In this document: positions 8,546-18,089 of the stretch, piece by piece
How the letters are laid out: every line of letters starts with the position of its first letter
How positions within the stretch are numbered: the stretch's first letter is position 1
Assembly: GCA_964492485.1 (NCBI GenBank)
Contig: CAZBKM010000002.1
Location: 124,001-188,000, forward strand
Length of the DNA stretch: 64,000 bases
Reading direction: 5' to 3'
From: UBA5336 sp964492485
GTDB lineage: Bacteria; Pseudomonadota; Alphaproteobacteria; Caulobacterales; Hyphomonadaceae
Position numbers and translations under genes: made by a program
The notes under the pieces: generated by a model
Told to the model about the DNA's origin: nothing
Seen by the model: the letters and a program-made list of their open reading frames with translations, nothing else
The model's database searches: none

Positions 8546-8563
8546 ATTTCGCAGTTGCGAAAT
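8546..8563. promoter_or_regulatory. 18-bp palindrome upstream of the exbB operon
   Basis: ATTTCGCA and TGCGAAAT are perfect 8-bp arms around GT. It sits between the phaC stop and exbB, in the promoter region of the Ton operon, and there is no U-tract after it on either strand. It shares the TTGCGAA core with the palindromes upstream of the haem-type receptor, so an iron-responsive operator (Fur type) is a reasonable guess. Confidence 0.4.
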
Positions 8564-8592
8564 ACGATCGCCCCGCCGGAGTAGGCTCTGCC

Positions 8593-10398
8593 CTAGCCCG
8601 CCTCCCGCACGTAGCGGCCCGGTGCCGCCGGCAGATCGGCCCCCTCGGCCAGCATGTTGTCGCGGCGCGGCACACGCGCCGGCACAGGCGCCGGGCTGCG
8701 TCCACTGGACCGCGCCGCCAGCCAGTCGACCCAGCTCGGCCACCACGATCCGTCGCGCGACTCCGCCAGTTCGAGCCAGTCGTCCGGGCTGACATAATGA
8801 TCGCTGTCAGCCTTGGTGTGGATCCGGTGGTGTCGACGGGGATGGCCCGGCGGGCTGACGACCCCCGCATTGTGGCCGCCATTGGTGAGCGCAAAGGTCA
8901 CGTCCGTATCCGCAAACAAATGGATCTTGAAGACCGATTCCCAGGGCGCGACGTGATCCTTCTGCGTGCCGAGGGCAAAGATCGGTGCGCGGATGTCCGA
9001 GACCGCCACAGGGCGTCCGTCGACGCGGCACCGGCCCTGCACGAAATCATTGTTCAGGAAGAAATGGCGCAGATACTCGCTGTGCATCCGCCGCGGCATG
9101 CGCGTCGTGTCTGCATTCCAGATCATCAGATCGATCAGCTCGCCGCGCTTGCCAAGGAGATATTCCTCCTGGAACCGGCGCCAGACCAGGTCGCGGGCGC
9201 GCAGCAGCGTGAAGGCCGCCGCCATCTGGCTGCCATCGAGATAGCCTATGGCGTTCATGTCGGCATCGAGCGCGGCGAGCTGCGCCTCGTCGATGAACAG
9301 CGCGAGGTCACCGGCATCCCGAAAATCCACCTGAGCCGCCAGAAGCGTGAGGGATGCAAGCGGATCGGTTCCGTCGCGCGCCAGGGCGGCGGCGGTGACC
9401 GCCAGCAAGGTGCCGCCAAGGCAGTAACCCACCGCATGCACCCGGCTCTTCGGGCGATGCGCCCCGATCGCGTCCAGTGCCGCCTGAACGCCCAGCCGTC
9501 GGTAAGCGTCGAAGGACAGGTCGCGGTCTTCACGTCCGGGATTGCGCCAGGAGATCATGTAAACGGTGAACCCCTGATCCACGAGATAGCGGACGAGCGA
9601 GCTCTGCGCGTTCAGGTCGAGAATGTAATACTTGAGGATCCAGGCTGGAACGATCAGGATCGGTTCCGTGAGGACCTCTTCCGTCTGCGGATCATACTGG
9701 ATGAGCTCGATCAGACGATTGCGATAAACGACGCGCCCGGGCGTCGGCGCCAGGCGGTCGCCCAGGGCGCCGGTTGCGCGGTTGCGGCCCGGGTGACGCA
9801 GGTCCTCTGTCAGGTTCTGCCAGCCGCGCAGCAGATTGGCGCCGCGCTCCTCGCGCGTTGCGGCCAGCGCATCGGGATTGGTCCAGTAGAAGTTGCGCGG
9901 GTGCCAGGCCTCCAGCCATTGTTCCAGCGAGAAGGCGACGCGCCGGGCATGGGGCACCGACACACCGCGCGCGCCCTCCACCACGGCCTTGGCAAGCCAG
10001 CCTTGCCAGGCGTCATACATGTCGGTCAGGGCGCGCAAGCCGGTGTCTGCCGCCTCGGGCGCTGGCGGCCATCCCGATGCGGCCTCCAGCCAGGCCGTAT
10101 AGACCTCGCCGAGGCCCTCCGCTGCCTTGTGGGCGCCATCGACGGCCAGCTTGGCCCGGTGCCCGGGCGAGATCGCCATATGGGCAAGCCAGTCGAACCA
10201 GGCGGTGGACATCGCTATGGGGGAGGCCCCCCGTGTTCCGCTGAACAACCAGGTCCAGATCATGTCGTCGATGGTGTGGGCCAGGCTCGTGCCCTCCGCC
10301 ACCGCCGACGGCGCGCAGTCTGTCTGTGCCGGACTTGCGGTCGCCGTCGCCTTGCCGGACGGCTCATGCTCCCCTTCGCCTGGCAAACTGTCGGCCAT
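8593..10398 (-). CDS. phaC: Class I poly(3-hydroxyalkanoate) synthase
   Basis: The 601-residue cytosolic enzyme polymerises (R)-3-hydroxyacyl-CoA into storage granules. It has the PhaC N-terminal domain (NPDALAATREERGANLLRGW) and an alpha/beta-hydrolase domain with the lipase-like box GYCLGG (catalytic Cys near residue 325), the catalytic Asp in KDHVAPW (about 482) and the His in NGGHNAG (about 508), all three intact. Length is normal for class I. ATG 10398 is preceded by GGAG at 7 nt; a GTG two codons earlier is too close to that site. The cation ATPase gene ends 55 bp upstream on the same strand. No phaA, phaB, phasin or phaR is present in the window. Confidence 0.93.
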   Translation of the reverse strand: MADSLPGEGEHEPSGKATATASPAQTDCAPSAVAEGTSLAHTIDDMIWTWLFSGTRGASPIAMSTAWFDWLAHMAISPGHRAKLAVDGAHKAAEGLGEVYTAWLEAASGWPPAPEAADTGLRALTDMYDAWQGWLAKAVVEGARGVSVPHARRVAFSLEQWLEAWHPRNFYWTNPDALAATREERGANLLRGWQNLTEDLRHPGRNRATGALGDRLAPTPGRVVYRNRLIELIQYDPQTEEVLTEPILIVPAWILKYYILDLNAQSSLVRYLVDQGFTVYMISWRNPGREDRDLSFDAYRRLGVQAALDAIGAHRPKSRVHAVGYCLGGTLLAVTAAALARDGTDPLASLTLLAAQVDFRDAGDLALFIDEAQLAALDADMNAIGYLDGSQMAAAFTLLRARDLVWRRFQEEYLLGKRGELIDLMIWNADTTRMPRRMHSEYLRHFFLNNDFVQGRCRVDGRPVAVSDIRAPIFALGTQKDHVAPWESVFKIHLFADTDVTFALTNGGHNAGVVSPPGHPRRHHRIHTKADSDHYVSPDDWLELAESRDGSWWPSWVDWLAARSSGRSPAPVPARVPRRDNMLAEGADLPAAPGRYVREAG

Positions 10399-10453
10399 GG
10401 TCACGCTCCGTGGTCGAATGGACTGCGTTGCCGAAGCCTACCCGCTCAGCGTG

Positions 10454-13162
10454 TCAGTTGTGTTGCAGCGCCGCATGATGTTGACGCGCCCGGCGGTCGC
10501 GCCAGCGGATCGAGGCCTTGTGGGCTTCCTCACAGGCCAGGAACAGGCCCGCCACCCCGACCAGGGCGAGGAAGGTCATCGGCTCCGGCGGAGCGAGGCC
10601 GATGACCGTGTTCAGCCCCGGCACCTGCATGGCCAGAAGGTGGACCGCCAGGGCCGCCGGCGTCGCCACCGCCAGAAACCTGTTCGCGCCATACGGCATC
10701 GAGAACAGCGAGCGGCGTTCCGACCGACTGGACAGGGTGTGCACATTGCCGAACAGCACCATCAGCAGCAGAATCAGGTTCTGGGCGTGAGCGTGATCGA
10801 CCCCCTGGTCGAGCAGGAACTGGAAGGTGACGAAAGCCAGCATGCCCATGATCGAGCCGGCCACCAGAACGTGCTCGATCAAGTGGCGCTCGAAGATGGG
10901 CTCTCGCGGGTTGCGCGGCGGCTTGTCGAGCTCGTCGCCCTCCTTGGGCTCGAAGGCGAGCCCGACATCCTGCACGCCATTGGCGACCAGATTGAGCCAG
11001 AGAAGCTGTACCGCCGTCATCGGCATCGGCAGGCCGGCGGCGACACTCAGAAAGAACAAGACAAGCGCCGACCAGCCGGTGGCCGTCAGCAGCGAGATCA
11101 CCTTCCGGATGTTGTTGTAGACGATCCGGCCCTGTTCGATGCCCGCGACAATGGACGCGAAATTGTCGTCGGTGATGATCAGGTCGGCAGCCTCCTTCGC
11201 CACATCGGTCCCGGATTTCCCCATGGCCACGCCGGCATTCGCCTTGCGCAGGGCCGGGGCATCGTTCACGCCATCACCGGTGACCGCCACGAAATGACCG
11301 TCTTCTCCAAAGACGCGAACGATGGTTTCCTTCTGGGTCGGCTCGATGCGGGCGAAAATCCGCGCCGGCAGGATCAGGGCACGCAGGGCCGCAGCGCCAG
11401 CCGCCTCCGCACCACGGATATCGGCGCCGGTCACCACCGGGTCGCCCGGCGCGCACAGGCCCAGATCGATCCCGATGGCCCGCGCCGTGGCCGGATGGTC
11501 GCCCGTGACCATGGCCACGCCCACGCCACCTTCGCGACAGCGTTGAACGGCGTCGCGCGCCTCCGGTCGAACCGGATCGATCATGGCGACCATCCCCAGA
11601 AAGATCAGGTTGCTGAGGTCGTCGTCTCCGGCCCCGCGTTCCGCTGAGCGCTTCGCCAGCGCGATCACGCGGTAGCCGCTGGCCGCCAGATTTTCGAACT
11701 GTGCCTGGATCCGGTCGCGGTCGATGGGCACCGCATCCGTCCCGATCCGCATCCGCGTCGACCCTGCCAGCAGTTTTTCCGGGCTGCCCTTCACGAACAG
11801 CTCCGCCTCGCCCGCGCCCCCGCAGACCGAGGCGGAGTAGGCGCGCTCCGACTCATATGGAATGAGCGAGAGACGCTGCTTCTCCTCCCGAAGCCGCGAC
11901 AGCGACAGACCGTACTTCTTGGCGAACACCAGGAAGGCGACGTCGACGATGTCGCCATCGGCCGTCCAGTCGGCGCCGGCATAGTCGAGATAGCTTTCGT
12001 TCGCCAGAACGCCGGTCACGATCAGGTCGCGCAGGCGCTCGAGCGCCTGGCCTTGTACGGTGCCGGGCGCAATGCCGGCACCGGTCGCGGCATAGGTCTC
12101 GCCCGAGGGCAGCACCGCCCGGTCGATGGTCAGCTCGTTGACGGTCAGTGTGCCGGTCTTGTCCGAACAGATGAAGGTGCACGACCCAAGCGCCTCGACG
12201 GCCACCAGCTTGCGGATGATGACATTGTTTCGCGCCATGCGCTGCATCCCGATGGCCAGCGCGACGGTCAGCGCGGCGGGAAGGCCCTCCGGGATGGTCG
12301 AAACCGCAAGGCCGATGCCCATCATCAGCATGTCCACCGGCGCATAGCCGCCCCGCAGCGCCATCAGGCCGGCCAGGGCGAGAATGGCCAGCAGGATCAC
12401 ACCGGCGACCTGAAAGGTGAAGCGGCGTATCCGGATCATCAGGGGCGGCTCGGATGTGCGCGGATCCGCGATACGCCGTGCGATGGCGCCGATCTCGGTG
12501 TCGAGCCCCGTGGTCGTGACCCAGCCGCACCCCCGACCCCGGGTGACGACACTGCCGGCGAAGAGACGGGTCGCCTGCTCGGCCAGTGGGGCGTCGGCAT
12601 CGACGGGCGCACGGGCATCCTTGACCACGGCCAGGGACTCCCCCGTCAGCATGGACTCGTCAACGGACAGGTCATGGCTGTCGATGAGCGCCAGGTCTGC
12701 GGGAACCCGGTCGCCCGATGCGACCAGAACCAGGTCCCCCGGGACCACCTCGGCCACATCGATCTTCCGCACCATGCCATCGCGGATGACATGAGCCGTG
12801 CCGTGGACCATGGCGCGCAGCGCCGCTGCCGAGCGCTGGGCGGAGTATTCCTGCGCCGCACCGATCACGGCATTCAGCAGCAGAACGGCGGCGATGAAGA
12901 TCGCGCTGGGCATCTGGCCGATCGCCAGGGACACGACGGCGGCAACAATCAGGATGTAGATGAACGGGCTCAGGAACTGGCGCAGGAATGTCAGGGCCAG
13001 GCTCGGTGGCGGCGGCTCCGGAAGCCGGTTCGGTCCATGTCTGGCAAGCCGCGCTGCGGCTTCGGCCATACTCAATCCGGTTCGCGGCCCGTCGGCCCCC
13101 GCTTGCGGCATGGCGCCGGTCTCGGCTGGCGCCGGAACAGGCTGCAGATTGCTGTCGGCCAC
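10454..13162 (-). CDS. P2-type cation-transporting ATPase (Ca2+/Mn2+ ATPase-like)
   Basis: The 902-residue inner-membrane pump has the full P-type ATPase motif set: TGES in the actuator domain (about residue 173), the phosphorylation site CSDKTGTLT (about 332), KGSPEKLL in the nucleotide domain, TGDHPATA, and TGDGVNDAPALRKA (about 626). The transmembrane motif IPEGLPAALTVALAIG and the C-terminal cation ATPase domain put it in the P2 group with SERCA, PMR1 and bacterial Ca2+ or Mn2+ exporters rather than the heavy-metal P1B group. There is no N-terminal metal-binding domain. It starts at GTG 13162 with GGGGAG 6 nt upstream and may be cotranscribed with phaC. The transported ion is inferred only from subgroup. 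Confidence 0.9.
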   Translation of the reverse strand: MADSNLQPVPAPAETGAMPQAGADGPRTGLSMAEAAARLARHGPNRLPEPPPPSLALTFLRQFLSPFIYILIVAAVVSLAIGQMPSAIFIAAVLLLNAVIGAAQEYSAQRSAAALRAMVHGTAHVIRDGMVRKIDVAEVVPGDLVLVASGDRVPADLALIDSHDLSVDESMLTGESLAVVKDARAPVDADAPLAEQATRLFAGSVVTRGRGCGWVTTTGLDTEIGAIARRIADPRTSEPPLMIRIRRFTFQVAGVILLAILALAGLMALRGGYAPVDMLMMGIGLAVSTIPEGLPAALTVALAIGMQRMARNNVIIRKLVAVEALGSCTFICSDKTGTLTVNELTIDRAVLPSGETYAATGAGIAPGTVQGQALERLRDLIVTGVLANESYLDYAGADWTADGDIVDVAFLVFAKKYGLSLSRLREEKQRLSLIPYESERAYSASVCGGAGEAELFVKGSPEKLLAGSTRMRIGTDAVPIDRDRIQAQFENLAASGYRVIALAKRSAERGAGDDDLSNLIFLGMVAMIDPVRPEARDAVQRCREGGVGVAMVTGDHPATARAIGIDLGLCAPGDPVVTGADIRGAEAAGAAALRALILPARIFARIEPTQKETIVRVFGEDGHFVAVTGDGVNDAPALRKANAGVAMGKSGTDVAKEAADLIITDDNFASIVAGIEQGRIVYNNIRKVISLLTATGWSALVLFFLSVAAGLPMPMTAVQLLWLNLVANGVQDVGLAFEPKEGDELDKPPRNPREPIFERHLIEHVLVAGSIMGMLAFVTFQFLLDQGVDHAHAQNLILLLMVLFGNVHTLSSRSERRSLFSMPYGANRFLAVATPAALAVHLLAMQVPGLNTVIGLAPPEPMTFLALVGVAGLFLACEEAHKASIRWRDRRARQHHAALQHN

Positions 13163-13318
13163 GGAAGTCTCCCCTGCGCGTCCCCTGAACCAGCGCCGGG
13201 CGCCAGTCCGGATGTCGTGTTACCCTCGCCGTGGTGCAGTCGACTTGACCTGCCGCAAGATCGAGGCGGACACGACAGGCCATAGCCGCTCCAGTCGGGG
13301 TGGGCACAGGGGGACGAC

Positions 13319-14083
13319 ATGATGACACTTGAAGGCAAGCGCGGCCTGGTGATGGGCCTGGCGAACCGACAGTCCATCGCCTTCGGGTGCGCCGCCGCGT
13401 TCCGGGCAGCCGGCGCGGAACTGGCGCTGACCTATACGGGCGAACGTACCCGGCCGCATGTGGCGCCCCTGGCCGAAGCGCTCGACTGTGACCTGCTGTT
13501 CGACTGCGATGTGTCTGTGCCGGGGCGAATGGCCGAGGTCTTCCAGGCCCTGGACCACGCCTGGGGCCAGATCGATTTCTGCCTGCACGCCATCGCCTTC
13601 TGCCCCCGCGAGGACCTGCACGGACCGGTGATCGACTGCAGCCTTGAGGGATTCAGCACGGCCATGGCGATCTCGTGCCATTCCTTCATCGCGATGGCGA
13701 GGCTGGCGCGGCCACGCATGAGCCAGGGCGGCGCACTGCTGACCGTATCCTATTATGGCGCCGAAAAGGTCGTGCCGCACTACAATATCATGGGTCCGGT
13801 CAAGGCGGCCCTCGAAGCGACGGTTCGCTACATGGCGAGCGATCTGGGCCATGACGGCATCCGGGTGAACGCGCTGTCGCCGGGGCCGATCCGGACCCGG
13901 GCGGCCTCCGGCCTTGCCCATTTCGACGCGCTGATCGAGCAGGCCAAACGGGACGCGCCCCAACACCAGCTCGTCACCGTGGAGGATGTCGGCGCGCTGG
14001 CCACGTTTCTCGCCGGCGATGGCGCACGCCATATCACGGGCGCCGTGATTCCCGTGGATGGCGGCTTCCACGCGGTGACCTGA
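13319..14083 (+). CDS. fabI: Enoyl-[acyl-carrier-protein] reductase, FabI type
   Basis: The 254-residue SDR enzyme reduces enoyl-ACP with NAD(P)H in the last step of the type II fatty acid elongation cycle. Visible FabI hallmarks are GLANRQSIAFGCAAAFRAAG (cofactor loop), LTYTGE, the catalytic pair in YYGAEKVVPHYNIMGPVK (Tyr, six residues, Lys), SDLGHDGIRVNALSPGPIRT and TRAASG of the substrate loop. The usual SIAWG is SIAFG here, and the region around DCDLLFDCDVS is slightly shorter than in FabI of enteric bacteria, so this may be a second, divergent paralogue. The start has GGGGGACGAC directly upstream; ATG 13322 is an alternative. It is divergent from the ATPase and stands alone. Confidence 0.85.
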   Translation: MMTLEGKRGLVMGLANRQSIAFGCAAAFRAAGAELALTYTGERTRPHVAPLAEALDCDLLFDCDVSVPGRMAEVFQALDHAWGQIDFCLHAIAFCPREDLHGPVIDCSLEGFSTAMAISCHSFIAMARLARPRMSQGGALLTVSYYGAEKVVPHYNIMGPVKAALEATVRYMASDLGHDGIRVNALSPGPIRTRAASGLAHFDALIEQAKRDAPQHQLVTVEDVGALATFLAGDGARHITGAVIPVDGGFHAVT

Positions 14084-14245
14084 ACAGATCTGCCGCAGGT
14101 CAGTAGCTGAATGGCTCAGGGCGAACCGCGCCATGTATCTCAGGGAAACCGCCCCGAAATCGGAACAATATGTTAACGAAACCAAACAATTATGATTAAA
14201 GTTTGATTGGTTGGCATTTGATGCGGTCCACAGGCGAGCGAATAC

Positions 14246-15322
14246 ATGACGTCCTCAACCTCCAAAGAGTCTGCGGGACCGAAAAAAGATCAACCCGGCG
14301 CGGCTCGACATCCAGCATTCGGCCTCGCCGAACAGGCTTTCGACTATATCGAGCGCTATCAGACGCCGCCCGATCCCTGCACCTATGCCGTCTGGTACAC
14401 CTATGCGGAGCAGTCGAATCCTGACCTGACGGCGAGCCTGGAAAAGGCGCTCGCGAAGGGCGGGACCCTCGGTCCCTATGAGTTGGGAGAGCTCTGCCGA
14501 ACCCACTTGCACGAGGGCACGCTCGACGTGGAGCAGACCGGCCTGCGCCAGAAGTTCGAGAAGGAGCTGGCCTCGGTCATCGCCCTCATCCAGCAGAGCA
14601 TCGACAATACGACGGCGTTCAGTTCCACGCTGGAGGCGGTCGAGGACGACCTGCCCAAGGCCGCGTCCCCGGAAAGCCTGAAGCGGATCGTGGCGCATCT
14701 CATCGCCGAGAACCGCCGCATGGCGCAACAGACCGAGGATCTGAATTGCGGCCTTCGCGAGTCCCAGCGCCAGGTCGCCCAACTCAACCGGGAACTGGAC
14801 GAGGTGCAGAACCAGAGCCTTCGCGACCCCCTCACCGCCATTGCCAATCGGCGCGCCTTCGATCTGCGGATCGAGACGGAAGTGCAGCGTGCCCGGGAGA
14901 CGGGCGCCAGCCTGTGCCTGGTGATGGCCGATATCGACCATTTCAAGCGGGTCAACGACACCCATGGCCATCTGGTGGGGGACGCCGTCCTGAAGATTTT
15001 CGCATCCCTCATCGCGAAGAACATCAAGGGCCAGGACATGGTCGCACGTTATGGCGGCGAGGAATTCGCCATCCTTCTGCCGCAGACCGACATCATCTCC
15101 GCCTACAATCTGATGGTGAAGATCAAGCAGAGGTTCGAGAAGACCGAACTTCTTATCCGCGAGTCGCGACAGAAGATCGGTACGGTCACCGCCTCATTCG
15201 GGATCAGCCTCCTCAAGCCTGGCATGACCGTCCGTGAGCTGATGGAACGTGCGGACGAGAAGCTTTACGCGGCGAAGCATGCCGGACGCAACTGCGTAAA
15301 GGCCGACGGCCTGTCCTTCTGA
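14246..15322 (+). CDS. Diguanylate cyclase (GGDEF domain)
   Basis: The 358-residue protein makes the second messenger c-di-GMP. The C-terminal domain (about residues 190-355) has DPLTAIANRRAF, the metal-binding MADIDHFKRVNDTHGH and the active-site motif RYGGEEFAILLP, so it should be active. The inhibitory I-site normally reads RxxD five residues before GG; here it is KGQD, so product inhibition may be weak. The N-terminal 180 residues hold a conserved alphaproteobacterial helix region (YIERYQTPPDPCTYAVWYTY) and a coiled coil before the cyclase domain, with no transmembrane helix or receiver domain, implying a cytosolic enzyme. It lies alone, just before the Tad-like genes. Confidence 0.9.
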   Translation: MTSSTSKESAGPKKDQPGAARHPAFGLAEQAFDYIERYQTPPDPCTYAVWYTYAEQSNPDLTASLEKALAKGGTLGPYELGELCRTHLHEGTLDVEQTGLRQKFEKELASVIALIQQSIDNTTAFSSTLEAVEDDLPKAASPESLKRIVAHLIAENRRMAQQTEDLNCGLRESQRQVAQLNRELDEVQNQSLRDPLTAIANRRAFDLRIETEVQRARETGASLCLVMADIDHFKRVNDTHGHLVGDAVLKIFASLIAKNIKGQDMVARYGGEEFAILLPQTDIISAYNLMVKIKQRFEKTELLIRESRQKIGTVTASFGISLLKPGMTVRELMERADEKLYAAKHAGRNCVKADGLSF

Positions 15323-15542
15323 ACCTGCACGCTTGCGACATCACTCACCGCGGTGCGTTCCGCCCGCAAGTCGATGTGACTCCGAGCAGTGCATTGGTGT
15401 GAAGTTCCAAAATCCTATTTGGTTTTGAGAAATATTTGCGTAATTTTCAGAAATATTTATGCCCATAAATTCAGGATTTCGAAGTGATATGAATATATGA
15501 ACGCGTTGGGACAATACTTTTCACAACGGGTGGTCCGGATTC

Positions 15543-16958
15543 ATGTTCAGGATCTTTGCGCAGGATCGTCGCGCGAATGTGGCGATGATCACGGCGCTAA
15601 CCCTCGTGCCCATCCTGGGCCTCCTGGGAGGTGCGCTGGACGTTGTGCGCGCAACGACGGCCGCCAGCCAGCTCCGCTCCGCCATCGACTCGGCGGCTCT
15701 CGCTGCGGCCAATCTCAACAATACGGCCGACACCGAGACAGTCGTCACCGATTATATCCGCGCCAATTTCGGACGGTCGGAACTCGATCCCGATGACATC
15801 GACGTCAGCGTGACGGCCAACACGGCGCTGAACAGCAAGACCGTCACGATCACGGCAACCGGAGAGATCAACACGTTCTTCCTGTCGCTCTTCGCCATTC
15901 GGTCCCTGCCCGTACGGGCGGAAGCCACCGCCAATCAAAGCAAGACGAATGTCGAGATCGCCCTCGTGCTCGACATCTCCTCGTCCATGAAAGGCGGGCG
16001 GATCGCCAATCTGAAGACAGCGGCCGAGAGCTTCATCGACCAGATGCTGGACGAGGATTCCGAGGATGTGACCTCGATTTCGCTCATTCCTTTCGGCGGC
16101 ACCGTGAATTTGGGTCCGACGCTGTTCAATGCCTATGCCGTACCCGTCGCCAGCGCGGTGTCGGACCCCACCGAAGCCCAGTATGACCAGGGCAGCGCCG
16201 TGCCGGGCATGGCCTTCCGGTTCAGCGATGGGGATTACTGCCTCGAACATCCTGCGGAGGATTTCGACAGCGGCGTGATCCCGGCCCAGTCACGCGGCCA
16301 GGTGCCCCATTTCTGGCGCTGGAACAATTTCAATCCCTGGTGCCCGCTCGCCAGCAGCGCCGTCGTGATGAACACCAATGATGCCAGTGCCTTGCGGACG
16401 CATATCCAGGGGATGACCCTCTCCGATGGCACCGGCATGGACATCGGCGCCATGTGGGGGCTGAAGGCGCTCTCACCGAACTGGCAGGGGCTGCTTGGCG
16501 GCGACTTCAGCGATCGACCGGCAGCCTATGACGAGGACACGCTCAAGGTACTGGTGGTCATGACGGATGGTGGGATCACGTCTCAGGACCGGCCGGAGGA
16601 CTACACCCGCTTCAACACCCACACCAACCGGTCGAACGCACCCGCCGACGGTGACGGCTACAGCAACCAGGGCAACAATCACAACAAGCAGGTCGTCGTC
16701 AGTCAGGGCGGAAAGAACACGCCCGCGACAAACGACAGTGCGGTGGGATATTTCAAGCGGGTCTGCGACGATGCGAAGGCCGAAGGCGCGGTGATCTACA
16801 CGATCGGCTTTCAGATCTCCAGCGACTCGCTGCCGGACGTGATGCTCGAATACTGCGCATCGGACGCCAGCAAGTACTACCATGTGGAATCGCTCGACAT
16901 TCAATCCGCGTTCGACGCGATTGCCGCCTCCGTCAACGCGCTGCGGATCGTGGGGTAG
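15543..16958 (+). CDS. TadG-like pilus assembly protein with von Willebrand A domain
   Basis: The 471-residue protein begins with a TadE/TadG-type leader: FAQDRRANVAMITALTLVPI, a short basic segment and one hydrophobic helix (about residues 12-35). The region IALVLDISSSM starts a vWA domain with an intact MIDAS DxSxS site, and VLVVMTDGGIT supplies a further MIDAS-type aspartate; an insertion rich in Asn and Gly lies between about 350 and 390. Such proteins are minor pilins or adhesive tips of Tad (Flp) systems or stand-alone surface proteins. It heads a three-gene set (2 bp to the next gene). No Tad ATPase, secretin or prepilin peptidase gene is in the window. The ribosome site is weak. Confidence 0.85.
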   Translation: MFRIFAQDRRANVAMITALTLVPILGLLGGALDVVRATTAASQLRSAIDSAALAAANLNNTADTETVVTDYIRANFGRSELDPDDIDVSVTANTALNSKTVTITATGEINTFFLSLFAIRSLPVRAEATANQSKTNVEIALVLDISSSMKGGRIANLKTAAESFIDQMLDEDSEDVTSISLIPFGGTVNLGPTLFNAYAVPVASAVSDPTEAQYDQGSAVPGMAFRFSDGDYCLEHPAEDFDSGVIPAQSRGQVPHFWRWNNFNPWCPLASSAVVMNTNDASALRTHIQGMTLSDGTGMDIGAMWGLKALSPNWQGLLGGDFSDRPAAYDEDTLKVLVVMTDGGITSQDRPEDYTRFNTHTNRSNAPADGDGYSNQGNNHNKQVVVSQGGKNTPATNDSAVGYFKRVCDDAKAEGAVIYTIGFQISSDSLPDVMLEYCASDASKYYHVESLDIQSAFDAIAASVNALRIVG

Positions 16959-16960
16959 GC

Positions 16961-17485
16961 ATGGCCCGGACCCGCCTTCTGCCGACCTTCCTGCGTGACC
17001 GTCGCGGCGTGACTGCCCTGGAGTTCGCCATTGTCGGCCCGGTCTTCATCGCGATGCTGTTCTCGATGATCGAGACCGGCTGGCTGATGACCAAGATCGC
17101 CATGCTCGACAATGCCACGTCACAGGCGGCGCGGGATATCTATACCGGTAACGCACCAACCCAGCAGGCGCTGGAAGAGGCGATCTGCGACCGGGCGACC
17201 GTGTTCATCGACTGCACCGCAAACATCAGCGTCGAGCTGGTGGAGATTTCGGACTTCGGCGACCGACCCGCAACAGCCCCCGACTGCCGCGATTCCGCCA
17301 ATCCCAGCTACACGCCCGCGACCAGCTACGCCGCCGCGAACAGTGCCGACATCATGTTCATCCGCGTTTGTGTCACGACACCGGTGATTACCCCCGCGCT
17401 GGGCTTCGGCCTGTCGCTTCCGAAGACGCCGACCGGGCGCTACCAGGTCGTGTCGTCCTTCGCCTTCATGAACGAGCCCTTCTGA
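16961..17485 (+). CDS. TadE-family pseudopilin
   Basis: The 174-residue protein has the TadE signature FLRDRRGVTALEFAIVGPVF, in which the Gly-Val-Thr-Ala-Leu-Glu-Phe segment resembles the prepilin cleavage and helix start (Glu at the +5-like position), followed by one transmembrane helix and an extracytoplasmic domain with several cysteines (ICDRATVFIDCT, PDCRDS, VCVT). It is likely a minor pseudopilin exported through a Tad-type machine. It starts 2 bp after the TadG-like gene and overlaps the next gene by one base in a TGATG-type junction, so the three are one translation unit. Confidence 0.85.
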   Translation: MARTRLLPTFLRDRRGVTALEFAIVGPVFIAMLFSMIETGWLMTKIAMLDNATSQAARDIYTGNAPTQQALEEAICDRATVFIDCTANISVELVEISDFGDRPATAPDCRDSANPSYTPATSYAAANSADIMFIRVCVTTPVITPALGFGLSLPKTPTGRYQVVSSFAFMNEPF

Positions 17486-18054
17486 TGCCGTGGGTAGGGG
17501 GGTGCCTGTGGCGTTTCCGGCGGGACCGGGCCGGCGTCGCCGCGATGCAGTTCGCGATGATCATGCCGGTGCTCGTCTTCATCTATGTCGGCGTCGTCTC
17601 CTCCTTCCTGACCGCCCGGGCGGTCCAGCAGGCGTCCAACACGGCAACCACGCTGGCAGATCTGGCGACGCGCGTCATCGACATGGACGACGACAATCGC
17701 GACGCGTTCTTCATCACGGCCGACGCCTTGATGGATCGCTGGGGCGGTGCATCCGCCTATGGCGTGTCGATCACCAGCCTTATCAACCCCGTCGAGGCCT
17801 CCCCCGGCGATCCCGAGGTGGACCTTTCGGTACACTGGAGCGAAGCCACGAAATCGGAGCTGGTGATGGAGGACACGGATCTCGTGTCCTTCGAACTGCC
17901 CGAGATCGCGGAAGGCGAATCGATGATCCTGGTGGTGGTCTCGGGCACCTATGACCGGCCACTGGCTGGCTTCGGCCTTGCCGAGCAGGTCACGATCGAG
18001 CGTTACAGCGTCCGGCGTCCCCGCTTCGTCTCCGTGGTCGACTACGTCTCGTAA
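17485..18054 (+). CDS. TadE/TadF-like pseudopilin
   Basis: This 189-residue protein starts at the ATG whose A is the last base of the preceding TGA stop. The leader FRRDRAGVAAMQFAMIMPVL matches TadE/TadF pseudopilins, but the conserved Glu after the cleavage site is replaced by Gln (MQF in place of LEF). That residue matters for pilin processing and assembly in related systems, so the protein may be handled differently. The rest is one helix and a soluble domain without cysteines (SVHWSEATKSELVMEDTD). A longer reading frame from 17368 overlaps tadE and is rejected. It is last in the three-gene set and convergent with the receptor gene. Confidence 0.8.
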   Translation: MPWVGGCLWRFRRDRAGVAAMQFAMIMPVLVFIYVGVVSSFLTARAVQQASNTATTLADLATRVIDMDDDNRDAFFITADALMDRWGGASAYGVSITSLINPVEASPGDPEVDLSVHWSEATKSELVMEDTDLVSFELPEIAEGESMILVVVSGTYDRPLAGFGLAEQVTIERYSVRRPRFVSVVDYVS

Positions 18055-18089
18055 GGCCCGATCCAGCGAACGGGAACCGGTGCAAGCCG

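Noticed and set aside
10127..11647. Plus-strand frame of 506 codons
   Set aside because: Antisense to phaC and the P-type ATPase, both of which have complete motif sets.
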